Positions 1-11,073 of a stretch of 64,000 bases of DNA are shown in pieces. How positions within the stretch are numbered: the stretch's first letter is position 1; each line of letters opens with the position of its first letter. Both the position numbers and the translations under genes were made by a program. The notes under the pieces are model-generated. The model made no database searches and was not told the DNA's origin. It worked only from the letters and a program-made list of their open reading frames with translations. Source of the stretch: Monomorium pharaonis (taxonomy: Eukaryota > Arthropoda > Insecta > Hymenoptera > Formicidae); NCBI RefSeq assembly GCF_013373865.1, contig NC_050473.1:22699252-22763251 (forward strand), read 5' to 3'.

Positions 1-104
1 ATACAACACACGCGTAATTTAAATTTTGACTCTTTCATAATTATAATTGTATTTTTATAATTGTAATATATTAATAATATAATTGTATTACAAGTGTTGT
101 CAGA

Positions 105-403
105 CGACATATTCCTAATGCACTTGAATCTGATATTTCAAAATATATAAAAATATGGTTAGCGCATGCAGGAGAAAGATTAAAAAGAGAGCAAAAGTGA
201 TTATAATTATTATTTATACGTTTTTACTTTATGTAATGTTATTTAATATTCTTTGTACTAAAAAAACGCTCTAAATAATAATTAAATAATTTATTTTTTC
301 CAGAAAAACTGAAACAGAGCTAGAAGACGCCAGTAATAATGATGCAGTAGGTGAACAATCATTAATTGCATTAGAAGACTGTATCTTACTGCCTCAGATA
401 TAA
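105..403 (+). CDS. 3' end of a DUF4806-type gene (last two exons, partial)
   Basis: Two exons are visible. The first runs to 196 and its 5' splice site may be at 94 or 104; the intron is 197-303 (GT...TTTTCCAG); the last exon is 304-403 with a TAA stop. The phase joins cleanly, giving a C-terminus with the motif IKIWLAHAGERL followed by an acidic tail ending ILLPQI. The motif matches the last exon of the minus-strand gene at 2864-3030 (IKIWLAHARERI), so the two are paralogs. I recall this as the C-terminal part of DUF4806, an insect domain of unknown function. The upstream exons lie outside the window, so start and integrity cannot be judged. Confidence 0.6.
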
Positions 404-1293
404 TATTGTTTTATTTCTATTTTATAGTATATTAGATTTGTAAAGTAAATTGCTGATAATTATGAAGTAATAACATTAGTTTAGATTTAAATACAAATAC
501 ATATAAAAAAAATTTATTTTTATTAATACTAGTGACTATTATATCAAAGATTTATGATTATATATAAAGAAAAAGTGCAATGAAAACAAATTGAAGTACA
601 AATTAACCAAAGTATCTCATGTTTATTTAATTTAATTAATAACAATCTAATTGTAATTTTTATTTTGCTAAAGCAGTTTACTTCATAATTAATTCTTTTA
701 TAAGTCGTATTATAAAACGTAAAGGAATACACATATAATTTTTAGTTACTCAGTATATTAAAATATTAAGTTAAAAAAAAAATAAAAATATTTTATTTTA
801 TTGAAGAATAAAGTTCTACATTTTTAAATTGAAGATTTATGGTAAACTAATATTTTTGCATTAAGAAATATAATTAGAATAAATATACGTATAAATAAAA
901 TCAGATTGTTTTTCAACGAAATAATATAAAAAATGTTTTAAATTATTATTTAGAAAAAATAAAAAAGGAAGAAGCAAGTTACTTTAAAGAGACGTGGGAA
1001 AAATATTTGTAGATAATTCAAAATGATTTTAATTGTTTTAAATGGATAATTCTTAAAGTAGAATGAATTAATTAAAAAGAAATTTTTATTTTAAAGTAGA
1101 TGAAAAATATGAAATTTTTTTATGTAGAGGAAGTATTTCATAAGCTTCGACTATTTTTTGTGTATAATATTAAATTGTGTTAAAAAGTTGTGTTAAAAAA
1201 TTAAGAATTTGTTAAAAATGTAACTTTTGTATTTTCTTCGTCTTTTATAATAATAATAAATTTTATATAATTTTAGATTCAACGTTAATATTG
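404..1293. other. AT-rich non-coding stretch
   Basis: Downstream flank of the left DUF4806 gene. It is strongly AT-rich with many short A and T runs. I see no coding signal, repeat pair or RNA gene in it. Confidence 0.5.
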
Positions 1294-1414
1294 AGTGTGC
1301 TTCACACTTGATATTACAAATCGTTGAATTGACCAATTAGGACAAAAATTTTTAAATATTTTTGTCCTATCTTGTCAATCAAACAATTTGTAATATCGGG
1401 TGTGGAGTACCACC
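1294..1414. repeat. Short foldback (hairpin) MITE-like repeat
   Basis: The left arm, including GATATTACAAATCGTTGA and AGGACAAAAAT, is matched in reverse complement by the right arm (ATTTTTGTCCTA, then CAATTTGTAATATC). The arms are about 50 bp around an AT-rich centre near 1355. The structure is a near-perfect hairpin typical of a MITE. No clear target duplication was identified. Confidence 0.6.
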
Positions 1415-1721
1415 TATCATTATTTATAATATTATAAACGTTTTTCCCTCAATGTCCTGATTAATTATCACAATAATCTCTAGTACATCTATATGATATA
1501 CATGCAAAGTACTGAGGTGTATATTCTGTGTGTGTGTGTAAACGATACTATTATAATATATCTGAATAATATTCTATGAATATATTTCTATAAACTAGAA
1601 ATATCTTAATGGTTTCGCAAGAGCGGACATTAGTCTATTTTACAAATATTCTATAGATATTTAATGGTATTTTAGATATCTCAATAATATTCCGATTTCC
1701 CGGCAAGATATCCTAATGACA

Positions 1722-2455
1722 TTACGCAGATCCACTTTTACTGTGTGGGAAGTTTCCGCCATCTTGCATAATTACCATAGCAACCAATTGACAGGTTGTC
1801 GTTTAAAATGCCATCGTGTTTATTTTTAAATAAATATACAAATTTGTATATTTCCTACTGAGTAATTCCTACCGGGTAATCCTACTGAGATGTTGATTAA
1901 TCAAGAAAATGACTGGATTAACTACATCTCTAGAGGAAAGATTATAAGGCCTTCTCCAGACTTATTTAAAGCGGCAATAGTAATGAATGAAGAATTCCCA
2001 GCGTACCATGGATCCTTCTTGCGGAAAGATCTATGGATATTTCAAACAGTCGCAGATAGAACCGAAAAAAGATTTGACAAAAATATAATAATCCCGCACG
2101 AGGTTTTATTATGTTCTATTAGAACACGAACATATATAAGACTTCGCATAATAAATAAAAAAATTTCGGCGGAAATAATAAAATAAAACAAAAAAGAAAA
2201 ATGAAAAAATTTACTAATAAAAAGTAATTTTATATTTTATTATATTATATATTGTTTCTCTGTGTTTATCAGTGTTATATTTGTATTTATGTATTTGTAT
2301 TTTTGTCTTTTAATATATTCACTATAATTATAATTATATACAAAAATCTTTTATTATAATAATAACTCTTTCTTGCTCAAATCTTTGTTTAATATCCATT
2401 TAAATTATACAAGATGGCGGAATCTTGGCATGCTCTCTTATTGGTCAATAGAAAT
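1722..2455 (+). mobile_element. Small P-element-like transposon remnant with inverted termini
   Basis: TTCCGCCATCTTGCATAATT near 1754 is repeated inverted at 2401-2423 (AATTATACAAGATGGCGGAA). Weaker inverted similarity extends about 30 bp outward on both sides. Between the termini lie an ATG at 1808 opening with MPSC, the usual start of THAP domains, and a 98-residue ORF resembling a transposase C-terminus. This suggests an internally deleted P/THAP-type element. The family assignment is an inference from short motifs, and the exact ends are uncertain. Confidence 0.5.
1890..2186 (+). pseudogene. P/THAP9-like transposase C-terminal fragment
   Basis: A 98-codon ORF starts at ATG and contains ISRGKIIRPSPDLF near residue 13 and RTRTYIRLRIINKKIS near its end. 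Both are reminiscent of the C-terminal region of P-element-like transposases of insects. A full transposase would be 600 or more residues, so this is a truncated relic. It sits between the inverted termini of the small element around it, so the context agrees with the call. I did not find the catalytic domain. It could instead be an unrelated short ORF. Confidence 0.4.
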
Positions 2456-2863
2456 GCCTGCGCAATAGCACACCTTGTTACTTCCACCATGCAATCAATC
2501 ACATATTCAACCACTCGACGAGCAGGCTAGCCGCTCTGTTAATCTTGAACACGTTTATTAATTTCACAATTTTACATTATAAATTTGTTTTTATTGTAAT
2601 GTGAATAATGATTTGTATTAACATAATTAAAGTTATACAACTGATAGAAAAACGCTACCAAATAAACTGATCGAATAAAATATTCGCACTCGGTACAAAA
2701 AAAATATGGCTAATAAAAATAAAATTAAAAAATAAAAAAACAACAAAAATAAATATTATAATCAAACATAAACTTAAAAAATTATAAAACATTCTCAAAC
2801 GACGGCACCTCTTTTTTACGCATAAAAACGCAAACTTAAAAAATCTACGGGAAAAATATTTTG
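2456..2863. other. Intergenic stretch between convergent features
   Basis: AT-rich 3' flank of the minus-strand DUF4806 gene. The start, about 2456-2550, is less AT-rich and follows the inverted terminus of the P-like remnant. No ORF or repeat pair was recognised. Confidence 0.4.
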
Positions 2864-5800
2864 CTATTCATCAAGTTCTTCGGCGGATTTATTGGCGAGT
2901 TCTTCGTTTCGATTTCTTTCTCTTTTTTCTCTTTCTCGGTCTATTCTTTCTCTGGCATGTGCCAACCAAATTTTTATTGGCTGTGAAATCTGATCGTCTT
3001 TCACACTTGTATATGCGTTTCTTATCACGCCTGTAAAAATAAATTTTTATATTACTTTATTATTTCTTAGTTAATAATAGATTTATCTTTACATCACAAG
3101 TTTATAATTATTATGTAATTTTAATTAATAAGTGTAATAGTTAATTTTATTTATAATGCACATATAAATACAAGATTATTAAGAAATATTGATATGTCAC
3201 TAATTATATATAAATCAATAATTAATGTATACATATTTTGTAAATTTAATAAATAAATAAATACAAATATTTACGAACATCTCTTTCAAAATCGGAATTT
3301 TAGTATTTTATAACATTAATAAGGAAAACTGTTTTTTACTTACTTTGAATTACTTGGCACAAGTTTAATTTAGAAAAATTGCCCTTTTTTTGCACCATGC
3401 CAGCTGAACAGCACCGCAACTTCATTTGAGATTATTTGTCTCATTGAAGATAAACATATGTTTATAATCTTGCTCTGTTAAACGCGCTAATTGTTTAATC
3501 TAGAATAATTTGGAATTATTATTATACCTATGTTCTAAATATAAGCAATCGAAAGTTTAAGTAAATTTTCTTTAAAGGCGTCATTTAGGCGTCCCTAATT
3601 CAACAAGTGATATTAATTTAGGATCTGCAATTCTTAAGCGTCGTTTACAATGACAGCAGGAGTAATGGATTAAAATTGGAAGATATCAGAATAAGCTGGT
3701 TTTCCAATGTAATAGGGCATGGAGTAAGACCGTAAGCAAAATAGTTGAATCTCTTTCTTTACTTTGCTTACGGCCTTAATCTATACCCTATTTCACCGGA
3801 AAACCAGCTCACTCTGGCGACTTACGCTACCCTGCTGCCATTGTAGACAACGATTTGAACTATAATCATAAACATAAACTATTGTGTCCTTTTAAACAGA
3901 AACTTTTTAATATTAAAGTAGTCATTACCATTTCATTCCGATAAAATGCATCATTGCCAAGTTTTATTTCCATGGCTTGTAATTCATTTTCATTCTTTAA
4001 AGGTAGATCTTGAAAAATGTCTATCTTTTCCTGTTCTTCATCTGGCTGTATCGTATTAGATATCTTGTCTAAGATTTGTTTTAATCGTTTTGCGACGTTA
4101 CTGATTTTCATTTCCAGATGCTGGAATTTTTGAACGACATATCGTTTAAAATCAAATCCTACAACACATTCAAAATACATTAATGCGTGGATACATATGT
4201 GTGTATACATATGTGTGTATATTATTAATGTATCCTACATTACCGCTCAAAAGTATTTGTCCGCTGTCTTCCTTAAGTAAATGATAGAAATTCAAAAGAT
4301 TAATAAACAATTTAAAAAATGAAAATTGGATATAACATTAAAAATGTTTAATAGATTAAAATTTTACATTCAACAGATCTAAAAAAAAAGACAGAAATAG
4401 AACAGAAATTAAACATAAATTTCATGTATGAATCAGAGCAAGCAAATATTTTTCAGCGGCAGTGTATACATACATATATACAACAAATATAACTTTCTCA
4501 AATAGCGTTGACTTCCATGAGAAGAACAGTTTTAAATAATTTAATTGCAAACAAAATAAAAGAATATCGAAAAATTACAATTTATCATAAGAAAGAATGG
4601 AGTTTTAAGAACATGTTAGATTTAAAAAGTATATAATTGATATAAAATAGATATATAATATATAACAGATAACCGTACTATCAATTACTTGTATACTAAC
4701 CTCCTTCATAATTATTTACCATCCTTGCCGGTCTGTTTAGGACATAATCATTCTGCCAGTCATCCGATTTTAGAATACTGCGTTGTAGTGCGTTTGTGCG
4801 ATGTAAATCTAAAACAAGTAAAACATGCTATTATTCATATTTCAAAATATATATACATATACACATGTATATGTATATAATACATACTCGTTAAGAAAAT
4901 AGAAATTATTTGCAAAGATAAAATAAATTTTAGATAGAATTTATTTGCATACTAACCATCTTCATTATTTATCCTTGCCGGTTTGTTTAGAACAATATCA
5001 TTTTGCCAGTCATCCAAATTTAGAATATTGCGTTGTGGTGCGTTTGTACGATGTAAATCTAAAACAAGTAAAACACGTTATCGTTAATATTTCAAAATAA
5101 TGTTAACACATTAAATCCAAACAATATTTGTTATATGTGTTACACAAAATTTTCTTAAAAAGTTGATTTAAACAACTTTACTTAGCTCATTATTTAAATA
5201 AAATTTTATTAGCATTATTTATTATTTACATTATTTATTACTTTTTATTCTTTACTTTTTTATTTTATGTGAGTTACTTTTTTATCGAGTTGTTATTATT
5301 AATTATGAAAAACTCAAAAATCCAAAGATTATACAACTTTGGCATTACGTAGAAAATATTTTAATATGTAAAAAGAAATATTTTTTGCTGCCAGAATTCA
5401 CCCTGGAGTAAAATCAAAGTTGGACAATTTTTCGAATAAAAAATAACAAATAAAGAATAAAGTTTCATTTATAAAAATTTATTATTAGAACAAAAATTTT
5501 TTCGCCTAAATATTTTATTTATGTAGAAATTTTGTAATATACAAATATAAGTTTTATTTGAATATAATCTTGTTCGAAATAGGCGAATAAATTTTTATTC
5601 CAAATTAAAACGTATTTTAACACAAAAAATAAAAGACTTAATTTTATGTTTAAAATTACGTTTGATCGAAACGAATAAAATTGATTTTTTAAACGTAACA
5701 TTAATAGTAGAAAACGATTTTATTTCTTTTGATTTGCTTAAAAAACCAACTTTCTCAGGCAGATTTCTTAGCTTCTACTCACATTATTTAACGATTCATA

Positions 5801-6950
5801 AAAAAGAAGTTATAATAGGACTAATTGATAATGTACTACAATTGTCACACCCTAAATTCCACCAAAATAACATAATAGCAATAATTGAAATCCTACTACA
5901 TAACAGCTATCCACTGAAATATATCTTTAACGTAATTAACAGAATTAAATTTACATATACAGAAAAAACAATAATAATATAAATCTCACTAATAACAATA
6001 AAAACACATTTACTATTCCTTACTTAAAAAATATGTCTAAAAAGTTTAAAAGATTAACTTCGATAAAGGAATGTAAAGTATCTTATTCTCTTAACAACAA
6101 ATTAGGTTTATAAAAACTGACAAAGATTGACTAGATGAATCAGAAAACTGTGATATGATATATAAAATTTCTTGCCAAGATTGCAATGCTTTCTATGTAG
6201 GACAGACAAAAAGAAAACTAGCTACTAGAATTAAAGAACATAGAACAGATATTAATAAAACCTGTAAATCCCCGGTTTCTCGACATAAAGTTGGTTTTGA
6301 TAACGAATTTAGGTGGAATAAAGTTAGAATCCTAGATACTTTATTGTATTCTTACCTTTAAGTGCCTGAGTTTTTTTTTTGCGATATTCCTCTATTAATA
6401 TTAGTTTGTTTACATGGAGGTTTTGGAAGGGATAACATTAATGATTCATCAGACTCCTCACTATAGTTACTAGTAGAACTTAACCGGCGTTTTTTAGCAG
6501 CTCTGACTTTTCGTGATTTTTTACTTTTTTCCTCTTCGTCAGAGCATGTATTTAGATCTGATAACTGCTCGGCTAACTTTAATTTTGATCGTGCCACTTC
6601 ATAGTCGGCTGAAAAATATATCATAATAAGCATTACAAATCATTTTCTGTAATAATAAAAAGTAAAAATATATATGCTACATAGAAAATTAATAGAAAAT
6701 TTATGTCACAAAAAAGTAAAAAATATAGCATTACTTACAACATGATGTAAATATTTTCATAATAGGATACTCCTCCCAAGTTGATTCTGGTTCTTCCATA
6801 TTTTTTACTGCTTTGTCATATCTTTTATTAGTTATGTAATTTTTCGGCCATTTTGCTCTTTTTAAATCACTAGTCAACCATATCGTGGGTATTATTTGAA
6901 GTCCATCTTTGAATTCAACAATAACATATTTCTTATTCTTGTCAGTCATT
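2864..6950 (-). CDS. DUF4806 domain gene, seven exons, two homopolymer frame breaks
   Basis: Exons on the minus strand: 6950-6739 (ATG at 6949, just after the acceptor TTTCCACAG; donor GTAAGT), 6608-6356, 5058-4957, 4808-4701, 4158-3929, 3474-3344 and 3030-2864 (TAG). All boundaries are GT-AG. The protein opens with YVIVEFKDGLQIIPTIWL and a W/P-rich block. It then has a Ser/Glu/Lys linker, LPLKNENELQAMEIKL (start of DUF4806), VAVLFSWHGAKK, FSKLNLCQVIQ and IKIWLAHARERI. Phases match everywhere except at two sites: one extra base in the ten-A run of exon 2 (plus strand 6371-6380), and one in the A/G run of exon 6 (about 3382-3391). Without them the product would be about 399 residues. It may be a live gene with assembly errors or a recent pseudogene. 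Its function is unknown; I recall the N-terminal module as common in ant proteins. Confidence 0.7.
3639..3852. mobile_element. 214 bp MITE in intron 5 of the DUF4806 gene
   Basis: The left end CGTCGTTTACAATGACAGCAGG is inverted at the right end as CCTGCTGCCATTGTAGACAACG. Pairing continues inward (AAGCTGGTTTTCC with GGAAAACCAGCT; CGTAAGCAAA with TTTGCTTACG). The whole unit folds on itself. It has no coding capacity. Target duplication is unclear. Confidence 0.65.
4238..4464. mobile_element. Tc1/mariner-type MITE, TA flanked, in intron 4 of the DUF4806 gene
   Basis: The left end CATTACCGCTCAAAAGTATTTG and the right end CAAATATTTTTCAGCGGCAGTG are imperfect inverted repeats, each flanked by TA (4236-4237 and 4465-4466). 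The length is 227 bp with no ORF. The termini look like insect Tc1/mariner ends. Confidence 0.6.
4701..5058 (-). repeat. Tandemly duplicated symmetric exon (two copies)
   Basis: Exons 4808-4701 (108 bp) and 5058-4957 (102 bp) encode similar peptides beginning LHRTNA and sharing DDWQND and an N(R/K)PAR block. Flanking intron ends also match (TTGTTTTAG acceptor, GTTAGT donor). Both are phase 1-1, so either or both can be included without changing frame. Confidence 0.7.
5059..5639. other. AT-rich intron sequence
   Basis: Part of intron 2 of the minus-strand DUF4806 gene, upstream of the Penelope fragment. No coding or repeat signal was seen beyond simple AT-rich sequence. Confidence 0.4.
5640..6345 (+). 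pseudogene. Penelope-like retroelement fragment (RT end and GIY-YIG)
   Basis: 5662-5982 encodes a segment with KIDFLNVTL, KPTFSGRFLSFYSH, IHKKEVIIGLIDNV and LSHPKFH, which match the C-terminal (thumb) part of Penelope-like reverse transcriptases. 6155-6345 encodes YKISCQDCNAFYVGQTKRKL, TRIKEHRTDI and a WNKVRILD end, the GIY-YIG-type endonuclease (here YKISC...FYVGQT) of these elements. Frameshifts and stops separate the two parts and the RT core is absent, so it is a 5'-truncated dead copy. It lies antisense inside intron 2 of the DUF4806 gene, and its right edge lies within about 15 nt of that intron's splice donor. Confidence 0.75.
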
Positions 6951-7029
6951 CTGTGGAAATGGATATAAGATTAATTCTTGGAATGCATCAGAGGAAAAAC
7001 GGCAAATTTCTCATTTCTGTTTGGCAATT

Positions 7030-10004
7030 TCACATATTTTTAACAATGTTTTTAAGTGGCCATAATTTCAAATCAGATAAATTATGAACAGAATAAATAT
7101 CAAGTAAGAAAGATGAACAGGAAACATTAAACAGATCTTCCTTTTCCAAAAATTTGTAACCAATAATGACAGGAGCATTCTGTTCTGCGCAGTAAGCCAC
7201 GTTTTCTATACATACAATTGTGCCACAACTTAACCCACAACAACTATCAGCGACTGTCCCAGCTTTAAATGTCATTCCGTTGAACTTAATAGTTTTGTAT
7301 TGTGGATTGCAACAATTCGGTATAAGCGGACCATCGTAATGTAACAACGATAAATTAGAATGTTTTGGAACAGAATATGACAAAGCGGTTGACGTGTAAA
7401 AGTTTTTCTCTTTTTCAATACATCTCCGTACAACTTGTTGTAAAAGTTTTTCCGCTTTTCGTACATATTTTTTCAGTATCTGCATATAGTTTTCAAATTT
7501 AAACGCACTAAAGTTGTCGAGAGGTCCAAATCTTTTGACATCATCGACAAGATGAACTAGACCGTGAACATTATGCGATACGTTTTGAATTCCGTACAGT
7601 TGTATAAATGTTTTAATAAAAAAATTAATAAGATCTTGCGCATAGCTTAGGTGTTGGTGTAAGTCCTTTGAAGATAAGATCCTTATAATGACATGTAATG
7701 TCATAAAATGTATATAGACATTTTTCTTTAATATAGATTTAAATGCCAATGGACCCGTATATAGTAATATTAATCTATATTCTGTGGCTTTCCATAATTT
7801 TACACAATCCAATCTTCGTGGTTTTCTCTGAAATTCTATAGGTATTGAGGGCTTTAAATTGGTAATCAAACGTGTAGAGATTTCGTCCGTTGGGCTCTGT
7901 GTTGTAGTCGATATTGCAGTTCACCATAAAGCCACAAGTTTAAGGGGCTACATACACCCAGAAATTTTGAAAAAATTGATTTTTCGTTTTTTGCATATTC
8001 GTAAAGTATAAGATCTTGAGAATATCCCTTGCAAGTTTCAAAGTGATTCCTTAAAAATTGTCGGAGATATAGCGAGAAAGGTCCAAGCGCGTTTGACGAT
8101 GCTGGGGCGCGATGAGCGCCTTCTAATCCTTTGCAGCAAATAGTTTACGCAAGAATATTACACCGGCAAGCTAGAATTGAAGCCTTTGAAGCCGCTACAT
8201 CTGAGAAGGGTTCACTGTATGGCCCTGGAGTGGATGACTCCATGTAAGTTTAAAAAGAAATTATCTACGTTTTAACCGAATGTCAAACTTTAAACGCGTT
8301 TCTCTCGAAACCATGTTTTCAAAACGCGTGCCAAAAATATCTCGGAAACGGCTAGACCGATTTACTTAAAATTTGGAGGGCTTAATCTACACAAAAAAAG
8401 GCAGTTTTTATCGGCGGTTTTTTTTAGAGCTCTTACTTTTTTTAAAGTTAAAAAAACGACCGATTTTTACCCTAAAAAATTGCTTTTTTTCTTTAAACGG
8501 CCGCCATTTTGCCAAAAATCGATATTTTAAAAATCGGCGATAAAGACTAGATAATATCATTCAGTTTAAGAAAATTCTAGGCTGGTCTGTTTCAGATAAG
8601 TTCTGTACGAGCTGCAATTGGCACCGCGGAGCACCTTTTTTTAACAAGGTCTTGCGACGAGGACAATATCTCCGCCATTTTTAAATATTTTTAGTTCAAA
8701 TTTATTCTAAAACATGTTCTAAGAATGTATTTTAAAGTAAAGAAAACTAGGATTAATTACATACATTACGTTTCGAAAAAAAAAATCGAGAAAAAGGCCT
8801 ATTTTTTATGTCTCTGGGTGTATGTAGCCCCTTAATAATTGCGCAATTTTCCTAAGCATATCAAATGCATGTAATCCAACGGAACATTTGTTACCGGTTT
8901 AAAATGAGAAATATTTAACAGACTGCACGTTGTATTTGGTTTGTGATAACTATCGTCTACTTTTTGTATAAAATCATCATCTGATCTAAATGGTGCGTCA
9001 AGTTGTGGGAAACATATTCGACCTCTTATATGATCTCCTTCCGTAGTACACTTTGTACAACTAGAATATCCAGAATGTCCTTTGATACACAAAACAAATG
9101 ATTTAGCTGGTGTATCACAAATCAAAGCTTCAATCCGGCATGCTATCTGTCGACCGTTGAAGTTAATTCCATTTTCGCATATTTCGGTAGCCTCATTAAC
9201 AAAATCTTTCAAGAAATCATTGGTGTCCTTCGGTTTTTCATACCCATAATAAAGTCCAATTATGAAAACATTGCCATATGGAATAAATGATCCAAGTATA
9301 GGCCAAAACTGTTGTTGCGATGATTTTGTTAATGGCAATCCGTCAATGTTCACAGCTATTTTTAAGCAATCAATGTTCTCTTTTACAGAAGATAATATTT
9401 GTCTTATAGATTTTACTAAACCAAAATGATAATATGATCCTGATATAACTGTACGGATATCTTGTTGTCTTGGTGTTTTTAAAAGCGTTCGTGCATCCGA
9501 AGAGAGTGTGGAAAAACAAGAATGTTTCTTCAATGTTAATAGCAATGCTCTTAAAGCTGTATGTGTAATTTGATGCTCTACAACCCAGACTGCAAGGTCG
9601 TCTTGAAAATCTCTTTCAATTTCATTTTCTAATGGCAGATAGCTTAATTCATCGCGATCGTTTAAAGATGATGGTTGTGAATCCGATTCTGATTGTTTAT
9701 TTGCATTTTCATATTGTACGTCTGCATTTTTATGTTGTACAAAATCGACATTATTTTCACATTCAATGTCATTGTTGGTATTTATTCTGTTACAATTTAT
9801 TCTATCATTGTTCAAATCTATTATATTACAATTAATTCCATCATTGTTCAAATCTGTTAGAGATTTACTATTTTCACGTGACAATGAGGATCTATCAAAC
9901 AAATTTTGAGAAATAATATCTGCTTCTTGTACAGCTATTCTCCTGAGGTGTCTCTTTGATACATCTAAAATATCTTTTCTTTGACGTTTTCGATTTATTT
10001 CCAT
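7030..10004 (-). pseudogene. CACTA/EnSpm-like (tnp2-type) transposase, interrupted
   Basis: The N-terminal part (ATG at 10004 to 8832, 390 codons) has a basic start, an Asn/Asp-rich repeat (LNNDGINCN, LNNDRINCN), then IAVNIDGLPLTKSS...FWPILG, ICDTPAKSF and a GHSGYSSCTKC metal-binding-like motif. It ends NVPLDYMHLICLG. The C-terminal part (7869-7030) has IPIEFQRKPR, LLYTGP, HNVHGLVHLVDDV and FENYMQILKKYV. These motifs are typical of tnp2-like transposases of animal CACTA elements. The gene is cut by a TTAA-flanked element (7945-8831), and the frames on the two sides do not join, so frameshifts add to the break. The stop at 7030 lies only 80 bp upstream of the ATG of the DUF4806 gene on the same strand. 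Confidence 0.75.
7945..8831. mobile_element. 887 bp TTAA-flanked DNA element inside the CACTA transposase
   Basis: The termini GGGGCTACATACACCCAGA and TCTGGGTGTATGTAGCCCC are perfect inverted repeats, with TTAA at 7941-7944 and 8832-8835. The TTAA duplication is the hallmark of the piggyBac superfamily. There is no transposase ORF inside, so it is non-autonomous. Confidence 0.85.
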
Positions 10005-10085
10005 GTCAAGTGTTATATCGGTACAATATGAAAAAATATATACCTATAGACAAAATATTTTTATATTATATACCTGTAATTTATA

Positions 10086-10690
10086 CAGGGTGTCATTTTA
10101 AGTTACCCACTCCAATAACTTTCTTATTTTTGATTACGTAGAAACATAGGTTTTAGACAAAAGTTGTATGGTTTAACATATGATTCCGCATTATGTTAGT
10201 AGATGTCGTCGTTTTCAAGAAATTTAGAAAACAATTTATTTCTAAAAAGTACTTGATTTTTTCCTTCATAAAAAAGTTGCTGATCTCGTAAAGGTATTTT
10301 CAAAATCTTTCCTGAAATTGTCTTCTGCATACGTTGTTCCAAACATAAATTAAGAGAGGTTGTGCGTTGCCAGTAAATAAATTAAATCTTGATGCTGGTT
10401 AAATCGACCTAACTGGCCAAGTTTATTGTTTAACAATTATAATATATAATTGTTATAATTGTTAAACATATAAATTAAGCTTCAAAGTTTACAGAGCCAC
10501 TTACGATCTCAATAATTGTTTGTCAGAAGAAAAAGTGGTATAAAACTTTTTGACTTGATTTAATCTCAAAAATATATTGTTGCAATAGTACTTCTCCTTT
10601 CAAACCATACAACTTGTTTCTGAAACATTTGTTTCAACAATAAAAAGTAAGAAAATGATTGGGATAAGTAACTTAAAATGACTCATCCTG
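10086..10690. mobile_element. 605 bp TA-flanked MITE, mariner/Tc1 type
   Basis: The left end CAGGGTGTCATTTTAAGTTAC is matched inverted at the right end (GTAACTTAAAATGACTCATCCTG), with TA on both sides (10084-10085, 10691-10692). Similarity extends about 50 bp inward (CTTTCTTATTTTTGATT against AAAAAGTAAGAAAATG). No ORF. Confidence 0.75.
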
Positions 10691-10692
10691 TA

Positions 10693-11073
10693 TATTGTTT
10701 ACAAGGTAAGCCAGTAATAGTGCCAGTATTAAAATTATGTCAAGTTATATTGTGTAACTATTAAAATAAATATTAATATTAGTATAAATTTATATAAAAA
10801 TTATATAATCAATAAATTTTACACCTGAAATATATTTTTCAGACAAGACATTAATTTACTCATTTGCTTTAACTATTATATTTTTTTATTTTTGAATGTT
10901 TATATTTTTATCATATTTCACTTTTAAGAATACTATTTAACAACAGTATCTATGCATTTATTCAAAATGTTATTTTTCATATAAAGGTTTTTTTTTCATA
11001 TAAAGTATATATATTTGCAATAAAAAAATAATTTTTATTATCAAAATTATATATTTTTTGAATTTTAGATTTA
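10693..11073. other. AT-rich intergenic stretch
   Basis: No coding signal, paired repeats or RNA gene recognised. Confidence 0.4.

Noticed and set aside
4200..4240. TATGTGTGTATA run as a regulatory element
   Set aside because: Simple sequence repeat next to a MITE; no further support.
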